64,000 nucleotides of DNA from Tautonia marina (GTDB lineage: Bacteria; Planctomycetota; Planctomycetia; Isosphaerales; Isosphaeraceae). The DNA is taken from the NCBI RefSeq assembly GCF_009177065.1, contig NZ_WEZF01000016.1, positions 62,001 through 126,000 on the forward strand, read 5' to 3'. Position numbers and translations under genes: made by a program. The notes under the pieces were generated by a model. It saw only the letters and a list, made by a program, of their open reading frames with translations, ran no database searches and was not told the origin of the DNA. Of this stretch, positions 54,824 to 61,444 are shown piece after piece. How positions within the stretch are numbered: position 1 is the first letter of the stretch; each line of letters begins with the position of its first letter.

Positions 54824-55891
54824 ATGAAAGTACTCGTGACCGGCAGCAGCGGCTTGATCGGCTCGGAGGCCGTTCGTTACTTCGACGCCAAGGCCGACGC
54901 CGTCTACGGCATCGACAACAACATGCGGGCCGACTTCTTCGGGCCCGACGGCGATACCTCCTGGACCCTCCGAAACCTTCGAGACACCTGCGACAACTTC
55001 GAGCATCGGAACCTCGACATCCGAGACCGAGGCGCGATGCTCAAGGTGATCGAGGACACCCAGCCCGACCTCATCCTCCACTGCGCCGCCCAACCCTCGC
55101 ACGACCTGGCCAAGTTCCGGCCGTTCGACGACTTCGACGTCAACGCCGTTGGCACCCTGAACCTGCTCGAAGCCACTCGCCTGCATGCCCCCGAGGCCGT
55201 GTTCATCCTCATGAGCACGAACAAGGTCTACGGCGACGCCCCGAACGAGCTTCCCCTGGTCGAGCTGCCGACCCGATACGACTACGCCCGGCCCGAGGAC
55301 TACGAAGGGGTGGCCGAGGACTGCCGGACCGACCGCAGCACCCACAGCTTGTTCGGCTGCAGCAAGCTGGCCGGCGACATCATGACGCAGGAATACGGCC
55401 GCTACTTCGGCCTGAAGACCGGCGTCTTCCGCGGCGGCTGCCTGACCGGCCCCTTCCATAGCGCCGTCCCGTTGCACGGCTTCCTCGCCTACATGGCCCG
55501 CGTGGCCCTCAGCGGCGGGACCTACAACGTCATTGGCTACAAGGGGAAGCAGGTCCGCGACCAGATCCACAGCGAGGACGTCGCCCGAGCCTTCGAGGCC
55601 TTTTACCGTGACCCAAGGCCCGGCGAGGTCTACAACCTCGGCGGCGGTCGGGGCAACGCGGCGAGCCTGTTGGAGCTGCTCGACCGCTTCGGCCAGCTCG
55701 CCGGGCGGACCATCCCGCAGACCTACGAGGAAACGAACCGGGTCGGCGACCACATCTGCTACATGACCGACCTCCGCAAGTTCCGCGCTCACTACCCCGA
55801 CTGGGAGCTGACCTTCAGCCTCGACGACATCGTCGACGACGTCTTTCAGACCTTGCACCGGCTCCGCCCGGTTGCCGCCAAGGCGGGGTAA
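54824..55891 (+). CDS. NAD-dependent epimerase, CDP-paratose 2-epimerase-like
   Basis: A 355-residue extended SDR enzyme acting on nucleotide sugars. The NAD loop is [12 protein letters not shown] at the N-terminus, followed by [19 protein letters not shown] and [12 protein letters not shown], the last two being close to CDP-paratose 2-epimerase (tyvelose pathway). The catalytic YxxxK motif reads FGCSK, with Phe177 and Lys181, so the usual general-base Tyr is missing. FRGGCLTGP is also typical of this branch. Either another residue takes over or the reaction differs. Its substrate is therefore uncertain. It is divergent from the glycosyltransferase and 92 bp upstream of the Mn-catalase gene. 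Confidence 0.88.
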   Translation: MKVLVTGSSGLIGSEAVRYFDAKADAVYGIDNNMRADFFGPDGDTSWTLRNLRDTCDNFEHRNLDIRDRGAMLKVIEDTQPDLILHCAAQPSHDLAKFRPFDDFDVNAVGTLNLLEATRLHAPEAVFILMSTNKVYGDAPNELPLVELPTRYDYARPEDYEGVAEDCRTDRSTHSLFGCSKLAGDIMTQEYGRYFGLKTGVFRGGCLTGPFHSAVPLHGFLAYMARVALSGGTYNVIGYKGKQVRDQIHSEDVARAFEAFYRDPRPGEVYNLGGGRGNAASLLELLDRFGQLAGRTIPQTYEETNRVGDHICYMTDLRKFRAHYPDWELTFSLDDIVDDVFQTLHRLRPVAAKAG

Positions 55892-55983
55892 GGCGGATCG
55901 GGGGTGTGTTCTCGGCACGCCGGTTGCTCTTGGTTCTCCCGAGAGTAACCGGTTCTTGATCCTGCAACGCCGAGGAGATCCGC

Positions 55984-56703
55984 ATGTTTCTGCACCGCAA
56001 GCGCCCGCTGTTCCCGGTCAAGGTCGGAGAGGTCAACCCGAAGTTCGCCCAGAAACTGCTGGAGCAGTTCGGCGGCCGATCGGGCGAGTTCACGGCCATG
56101 ACCGAGTACTTCGTCCAGAGCTTCGGCTGCGATCACAAGGGAATCCGCGACATGCTGATGGATGTCGCGACCGAGGAAATCGGCCACCTGGAGATGGTCG
56201 GCCTGATGATCGAGCAGCTCACCCGAGGGGCCGAGCGTGAGGAAGCCTACGAGGACACCTTGTTCTCGGTCATGGGCAAGAGTCCCCACTTCCTCGACTC
56301 GATGGGCAACGCCTGGACGAGCGACTGGATCCGCGCCTCGGGCGATCCCGTGGCCGACCTGAAGCACAACATCTCGGCCGAGGCCGGCGCGAAGATGGCC
56401 TACGAACGGCTCATCAACCTGACCGACGACCCCGGCTGCAAGGAAACCCTCTCGTACCTGATGGCCCGCGAGATTTCGCACCAGAAGATGTTTCAGACGG
56501 CCCTTGCGAGCCTCGGCAAGGAGTTTGAGGGGGAACTTGAACCTGAGACCGAGCTGAACACCTACTACAACCTTTCCAACGACGGCCAGGGGGATGTCGG
56601 CCTCGGCACCGACGAACGCGGCCCCTGGAACGAAGGCGAGTGGCAGTACCTCGACAACCCCGACGAGGCGCTCCACTCCAAGGTCGAAGGCCCGAAGGGC
56701 TGA
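55984..56703 (+). CDS. Manganese catalase
   Basis: A 239-residue Mn-catalase-family protein, destroying hydrogen peroxide with a dinuclear manganese site. Ligand motifs are visible in order: the first Glu in the helix after KFAQKLLEQFGG, TEEIGHLEMVG (Glu and His), EAGAKMAYERLI (Glu) and REISHQKMFQ (Glu/His). The C-terminal tail (about 50 residues: LNTYYNLSNDGQG, GPWNEGEWQY) is the normal wrap-around tail. It is slightly shorter than Bacillus or Lactobacillus enzymes. GAGGAGA lies 6 bases before the ATG. No heme is needed. It is presumably a stress gene with its own promoter, followed by a hairpin. Confidence 0.93.
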   Translation: MFLHRKRPLFPVKVGEVNPKFAQKLLEQFGGRSGEFTAMTEYFVQSFGCDHKGIRDMLMDVATEEIGHLEMVGLMIEQLTRGAEREEAYEDTLFSVMGKSPHFLDSMGNAWTSDWIRASGDPVADLKHNISAEAGAKMAYERLINLTDDPGCKETLSYLMAREISHQKMFQTALASLGKEFEGELEPETELNTYYNLSNDGQGDVGLGTDERGPWNEGEWQYLDNPDEALHSKVEGPKG

Positions 56704-56746
56704 GCCCGTTCCGGCATTCCTTCATTGCTGCCGATACGCCACGCCG

Positions 56747-56778
56747 AGGGCGGCGGACCTGTCATGGTTCGCCGCCCT
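56747..56778 (+). terminator. 9-bp hairpin after Mn-catalase gene
   Basis: AGGGCGGCG (56747-56755) and CGCCGCCCT (56770-56778) are exact inverted copies with a 14-base loop, followed by TGGTTCGTTT. It begins 44 bases after the catalase stop. Confidence 0.6.
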
Positions 56779-56885
56779 TGGTTCGTTTCCAGAGCGATAC
56801 TCGACCTCAAAGAAGCGAAACCGGGCGCATGCGCCGAGAACGGGCAAGGATATACTAGAGCTTGCTGCCAACCCATTGGGTCACC

Positions 56886-57104
56886 ATGAGCCACCAGATC
56901 AAACTCCTTGACGTCGTCGCCCTGGTCGATGACCTGCCCGAACAGGGACTGGAACGGGGAGAGGTCGGCACGGTGGTCGAATTCCTGGCTCCTGATGTCG
57001 TTGAAGTCGAATTCAGCGACAATGGCGGGCAGCCCTTCGTCATGCTCCCGCTACGAGCCGATCAGTTGCTGGTCCTGAAGTACCGTCCGGCGATCGTTTC
57101 CTGA
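56886..57104 (+). CDS. DUF4926 small protein
   Basis: A 72-residue protein that matches the DUF4926 pattern: KLLDVVALVDDLPEQGLERGEVGTVV, then VVEVEFSDNGGQPF and a C-terminal LRADQLLVL. It looks like a small beta-barrel. Such proteins are often found near toxin-like or DUF6883-type genes, but none is visible next to it here. Function is unknown. An in-frame ATG at 56862 extends the protein by eight residues; the ATG at 56886 begins the conserved part and was chosen. It is 48 bp upstream of the aminotransferase gene. Confidence 0.8.
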   Translation: MSHQIKLLDVVALVDDLPEQGLERGEVGTVVEFLAPDVVEVEFSDNGGQPFVMLPLRADQLLVLKYRPAIVS

Positions 57105-57152
57105 CCTTCGATCTGCCCTGCAGTTCGTCTCCCGACCCCGGTCCCGACCCCC

Positions 57153-58400
57153 ATGCTCAACGATACCCCCGACCCGTCCCAGACGTCCGAGGCCCTTGGG
57201 CCGATGCCGATCGAGGTGTCGGCGCGGGTGAAGAACCTGCCGCCGTACCTGTTCGGGAAGATCAACGCCTTGAAGGCCCAGAAGCGAAGGGCCGGAGACG
57301 ACGTGATCGACCTGGGGATGGGTAATCCGACCGACCCTCCCGAATCGTGGGTCGTCGACAAGCTCTGCGAGGCCGCCCGAGACGCGCGGAACCACCGCTA
57401 CAGCGTCGCCCAGGGGATCGACAACCTCCGGCGCGAGGTGGCCAAGCGGTACGAGTCGCGCTTCGGCGTGTCCCTCGACCCGGACGAGGAGATCGTCACC
57501 ACGATCGGCTCGAAGGAAGGGTTCAGCCACATGTGCCTGGCCCTGCTCGGCCCCGGCGACACGGCCCTGGCCCCGGCCCCGACCTTTCCGATTCACGCCC
57601 ACGCCGTCGCGCTGGCCAATGCGAATGTGATTGCGCTGGACATTACCGACCCGCAGCGGTTCCTGGCCAACGTGGCCGAGATGTGCACGCATCTGTACCC
57701 GAGGCCGAAGGTCCTGATCCTGAACTATCCGCACAACCCGACGGCCACGGTCGTCGAGCCTGCCTTCTTCGAGGAGATCGTCTCGCTGGCCCGCCGCTTC
57801 CACTTCGCGGTGATCCACGACTTCGCCTACGGCGACATCGGCTTCGACGGCTACGAGCCGCCCAGCTTCCTGGCGGCGAAGGGGGCCAAGGATGTCGGCT
57901 GCGAGTTCACGACGATGTCCAAGGGGTACAACATGGCCGGCTGGCGTGTGGGATTCGCCGCGGGGAACCGGGCGATGATCAACGCGCTCAAATCCATCAA
58001 AGGCTATTATGATTACGGGCTGTTCCAGGCCGTGCAGATCGCCGCCATCGTGGCCCTGCGGCACGGCGAGGAGGCCCGCAGGGCTCAGGTGCTCGAATAC
58101 CAGAAGCGGCGCGACGTGCTGGTCGAAGGGTTGAACCGCCAGGGGTGGAACGTCCCCCGGCCGAAGGCGGGGATGTTCGTCTGGGCTCCCATTCCTGAGC
58201 CGTGGCGGTCGCGGATGGGCTCGATCGACTTCGCCATGAAGCTCATCGAGGAGGCCGACGTTGCCGTCAGTCCCGGCCGAGGCTTCGGCGATGCCGGGGA
58301 AGGCTTCCTCCGGCTCGCCCTGGTCGAGAACGACCAGCGCCTTCGCCAGGCCGTCCGGCAAATCACCCGATGCCTGCGGAACGAATCGAAAGACGCTTGA
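57153..58400 (+). CDS. Class I aminotransferase, AlaC-like
   Basis: A 415-residue PLP enzyme of fold type I. Motifs are [15 protein letters not shown] near the start, [43 protein letters not shown] and the PLP-binding Lys in [16 protein letters not shown]; the C-terminal Arg for the carboxylate lies in [11 protein letters not shown]. The pattern fits the glutamate-pyruvate aminotransferase AlaC and closely related LL-diaminopimelate aminotransferases, so alanine synthesis is likely but not certain. There is little sign of a ribosome-binding site before this ATG; the ATG at 57204 (MPIEVSARV) is an alternative. It is convergent with the ceramidase-like gene. Confidence 0.9.
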   Translation: MLNDTPDPSQTSEALGPMPIEVSARVKNLPPYLFGKINALKAQKRRAGDDVIDLGMGNPTDPPESWVVDKLCEAARDARNHRYSVAQGIDNLRREVAKRYESRFGVSLDPDEEIVTTIGSKEGFSHMCLALLGPGDTALAPAPTFPIHAHAVALANANVIALDITDPQRFLANVAEMCTHLYPRPKVLILNYPHNPTATVVEPAFFEEIVSLARRFHFAVIHDFAYGDIGFDGYEPPSFLAAKGAKDVGCEFTTMSKGYNMAGWRVGFAAGNRAMINALKSIKGYYDYGLFQAVQIAAIVALRHGEEARRAQVLEYQKRRDVLVEGLNRQGWNVPRPKAGMFVWAPIPEPWRSRMGSIDFAMKLIEEADVAVSPGRGFGDAGEGFLRLALVENDQRLRQAVRQITRCLRNESKDA

Positions 58401-58445
58401 GTTCCGAGCGATTGAATTGTCAAAGAGCGACTCCCGCCAGCGCCG

Positions 58446-59897
58446 TCAGTCCTGGTCCAGGTGCTCGACGGCGCGTTGCAGGGCGTGCATGAGGATCGGG
58501 GCGGCCTGGGGGCCGATGCTGTTGATCTCGCCGTACTGGGCCTTCTCTCGGTCGTAGGCGAACGGGGGTTCGCGGTCCCACTGGCGGCGGGGGATGATGT
58601 AGCCGACCTCATCGTTGGCCAGGCCGAAGATGAGGATTGGGCCGTCGGGCAAGGTGTCCAGGACGCTCGGCTCGATCGGGGCGTCGGGAAAGTCGGCGTT
58701 CGGATCGGCGGGATCCTCGACCTGACCGGCGACCAGTTCGGGGTAAAGTTCCCCTGGAATCGCGGCCACGTGCAAGGCGCCGAGGCGCACGGCAGCCACC
58801 TCGGTCTGAACTGCCAGGGGGCCGAAGATGTTGCGGCGTCCGAGCGATGCGCCGGGCGAGTACGGGGCGCCCGTCCAGCGGTCGCCGAGGCGGTCGAGGA
58901 CCCCGGCGACCCTCGCCAGGCGGTAGAGGGGGTTTTCCAGGGGGAGCCAGACCGGGACGGATGAGACGGCGAAGGGAGTCACGCGGATCGGCGAGGCCCC
59001 CGCGAGTGCCTGGTCGGTCAGGTCGGCGACGGCCACGCCGTAGGCATCGGCGAAGGCGAACTCCCCCTCCTCGTAGAAGGTGCCGTCGGGCCGGGTCAGA
59101 ACATCCTCGGCGGCACTCATCAGGCCGCCGATCGCCCCGGTGAAGTAGGCGACCGGGGCCTGGTGCCGCTGTTCCAGGGTCCGGACGGTCGCCTCGGGAA
59201 AGTCGGCCGTGATCAGGGTGTTTTGGCTGCCGAGGTTCTCCGGGTGGCAGTTCCACTGCACAAGCAGGCCGATCGGCCGGCCACCTTCGGGAGGATCGAA
59301 GCGGAGGACGCGGAGGACGCCGTCCTTGACGACCGGCTCTCGGCTATCGGCCAGGAGCGACTCGTCCTTGGCCGTCCCGTACGAGGCGACGGCGGGCACG
59401 AGGGCCGCTTCCGCTGCTCGAACCGAGGCGACGATGCCGTCCTCGACCTGCTTCAGGTACGCGCGGTCCACGCCCGACTCGACCGGCGAGGGACCCCAGA
59501 GGCCGATCACGTCGGGGCCTTCGTGGTTGTGGGTGGAGCTGACGAGGACATACGTCATGTCTTCAAGGCGGGTTCGGGCCGCTTCGGTCAGTTCCATCTG
59601 CACGCCGATCAGGTCGACCGAGACCAGGGCGATGGTCTGATCGCCGTGGCGGAGGACGACAGCGCGGGACCAGATCGGGTCGTGGACGCCGGTCGCCCGG
59701 CGATCCTGACCGTAGCCGGCGATGAAGACGGGCCGGGCGTCGTCGCCGACCTCGGGGGTGATGTCGGCCTTGCCGAAACCGACCTGAAGCCCATTAGCCC
59801 GAGCGACGGCGCCGGGGGTTGTGGGATCAACCGCCAGCAGGACGATCAGTGGGGCGATCGGGGCCAGGCCCCTCCAGCGAATGCAAGCAAGCGTCAT
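58446..59897 (-). CDS. Neutral/alkaline ceramidase-like secreted protein
   Basis: A 483-residue protein of the neutral ceramidase N-terminal domain family, common in planctomycetes. The signal peptide (LAPIAPLIVLLAVD) is followed by VGFGKADITPEVGDD, the conserved GYGQDRRATGVHDPIWSRA, VSSTHNHEGPDVIG with the metal-binding His pair, and NCHPENLGSQNTLITADFPE with the metal-binding His and the region of the catalytic Ser. The C-terminal part includes GELYPEL and GLANDEVGYIIPRRQWDRE. It should cleave amide bonds of lipids or similar compounds outside the cytoplasm. The frame stays open upstream to 61181 but that part is not conserved; the ATG at 59897 starts the signal peptide. Confidence 0.9.
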   Translation of the reverse strand: MTLACIRWRGLAPIAPLIVLLAVDPTTPGAVARANGLQVGFGKADITPEVGDDARPVFIAGYGQDRRATGVHDPIWSRAVVLRHGDQTIALVSVDLIGVQMELTEAARTRLEDMTYVLVSSTHNHEGPDVIGLWGPSPVESGVDRAYLKQVEDGIVASVRAAEAALVPAVASYGTAKDESLLADSREPVVKDGVLRVLRFDPPEGGRPIGLLVQWNCHPENLGSQNTLITADFPEATVRTLEQRHQAPVAYFTGAIGGLMSAAEDVLTRPDGTFYEEGEFAFADAYGVAVADLTDQALAGASPIRVTPFAVSSVPVWLPLENPLYRLARVAGVLDRLGDRWTGAPYSPGASLGRRNIFGPLAVQTEVAAVRLGALHVAAIPGELYPELVAGQVEDPADPNADFPDAPIEPSVLDTLPDGPILIFGLANDEVGYIIPRRQWDREPPFAYDREKAQYGEINSIGPQAAPILMHALQRAVEHLDQD

Positions 59898-60125
59898 GGG
59901 CGTCGTTTCCCGGAATGATGCCGATCGGACCCGAGCCAATCCATCCAGACGATCATGCCTGAGCGGTCGTCGAGACGCCAGCGGTCGATGAGCTGTGGCG
60001 AGGGCTCCCCGGCGGTTGCCCTTCCCAGAACCGTCACGGGAGGCCACACTTGAAGCTATTGTCCGGTGACGGCCCCGGGGTCGACGGGCCGAGGTCGAGA
60101 TTGAAGCCAAGGAGGATGGCACGCG

Positions 60126-60695
60126 ATGAACCCGTTTGTGACGATCGTCTCGGGATTGCCCCGCTCCGGCACGTCGATGATGATGCGGATGCTCGAAGCC
60201 GGCGGCATGCCGGTCGTCACCGATGCCATCCGAGAGGCCGACGTTGATAACCCGCGCGGGTACTACGAGTTCGAGCCGGCGAAGAAGACCAAGGACGACC
60301 CCTCGTGGCTCGACGCCGCCCACGGCAAGGCGGTCAAGATGGTCTACCAGTTGCTCTACGACCTGCCGGGCGACCGGCACTACCGGGTTCTGTTCATGAG
60401 GCGGAGCATGCCCGAGGTGCTGGCCTCGCAGAAGAAGATGCTCGCCCGCCTCGGTCGAGACGACGGCGGCATCTCCGACGAGAAGATGGCCGCCCTGTTC
60501 CAATCGCAGCTTGCCAAGTTCGAAGCCTGGGCGGCCCAGCAACCGCACCTGGCGATTCTGGAAGTCGACTACAACCAGATGGTCTCCGACCCCGTTCCCC
60601 TGGCGAGCCAGATTAACCAGTTCCTCGGCGGCATCCTCGACGAAGCGAAGATGGCGGCGGTCGTCGAGCCGGACCTCTACCGCAACCGAGGCTGA
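60126..60695 (+). CDS. Sulfotransferase-family protein
   Basis: A 189-residue protein with the phosphosulfate-binding P-loop at its start (VSGLPRSGTSMMMRMLEAGG). A second nucleotide-site block is likely in RVLFMRRSMPEVLASQKKML, the usual position of the Arg and Ser that hold PAPS. The protein is short but complete for this small bacterial group. It probably sulfates a small molecule or a sugar; the substrate is unknown. GGAGG lies 10 bases before the ATG. It is divergent from the ceramidase-like gene and is followed by a long gene-free region with a repeat array. Confidence 0.88.
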   Translation: MNPFVTIVSGLPRSGTSMMMRMLEAGGMPVVTDAIREADVDNPRGYYEFEPAKKTKDDPSWLDAAHGKAVKMVYQLLYDLPGDRHYRVLFMRRSMPEVLASQKKMLARLGRDDGGISDEKMAALFQSQLAKFEAWAAQQPHLAILEVDYNQMVSDPVPLASQINQFLGGILDEAKMAAVVEPDLYRNRG

Positions 60696-61444
60696 TCGGA
60701 ACCCGTTCCGGCGGCTGCCAGAATGGCAAGTGGCTTTGTTTGGTTCGGCGAGCGTCCCCTCGTGTGACCGCCATTCTGGCGAGTGGCTTTGTTCGGTTCC
60801 GAGTGTCTGGCCCCGTCGCGCTGCCATTCTGGCAAGTGGCTTTGTTTGGTTTTGTGTGACGCAACGGGGGAGGAACGCTCGGGTGCGCCGCCCGGTGCGC
60901 CTCGGGTGCGCTCTTGCGGAGTGAAGGCGATCGACGTAACCGCTGAATGAAACGCAGGTTGCTCGGATCGGCCTCGGTTTGTTTCGGCAATGGGGCACGT
61001 CCGCTTCGGCCTGGGGGGATCGAGGACTCGGGCCGAGGGGCGCTGCGCATCGAGGCGCGCACCAAGGCCGCTCGCGGAACGTGCCGAACATCGAAGCGTG
61101 GTGCGGTCGAAGGTGATTCACGGAAGACGAGACCCGAGGGAGGACCGATCGGAAGGTGAGGCGCGTGGGGTCGAGGGACACTGAAACTATCGGGAAATGA
61201 CGCGGTCTTAGTCACCGAATCGCAACGGTCGAGACCGATTGCCTGGTGATGCTGCCTGGGGTCGATCTGAGACACGAACCCCGTCCCCCGAACGTATCCC
61301 GCAGCGGCCCCCTGAGGGGGTTGTTTCCGCCCGGTTCTGCGCCGAGAATCCGGGAACATCACGCAAGCACCCTCCAGGGTCCAGTTCGGTTGCGACGGAG
61401 CAGCCGGAGAGGCTCGGGCATGTCAACGACCGGGAGATGCCGCG
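60696..61444. other. 749-bp gene-free region
   Basis: There is no convincing gene between the sulfotransferase and the kinase. It contains the 53-bp-period array (60718-60851), three near copies of CGGGTGCGC (60880-60911) and a long stretch with no recognised feature that presumably includes the kinase promoter. Long minus-strand frames across it lack start sites, have frame-shifted repeats, and read into the ceramidase-like gene's upstream frame. Confidence 0.6.
60718..60851 (+). repeat. Three-copy repeat array with exact 53-bp period
   Basis: 28-base copies lie at 60718-60745, 60771-60798 and 60824-60851, with 25-base unique spacers. The shared core is AGTGGCTTTGTTYGGTT. Copies 2 and 3 begin CCATTCTGG, while copy 1 begins with its inverse complement CCAGAATGG. 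The 53-base period is not a multiple of three. There are no cas genes, so it is not called CRISPR. Confidence 0.85.

Noticed and set aside
60718-60851. CRISPR array
   Set aside because: Only three copies, unequal first copy, 25-base spacers, no leader and no cas genes in the window; reported as a repeat array instead.
59898-61181. Long minus-strand frame extending the ceramidase-like protein at its N-terminus to 911 residues
   Set aside because: The added 428 residues run through the repeat array and are not conserved-looking; the signal peptide begins at the ATG at 59897.
60613-61362. Minus-strand frame of 249 residues with repeated RTKPLARMA-type words
   Set aside because: The repeated words come from the 53-bp DNA repeat read in one frame; adjacent copies fall in different frames, so this is not a protein.
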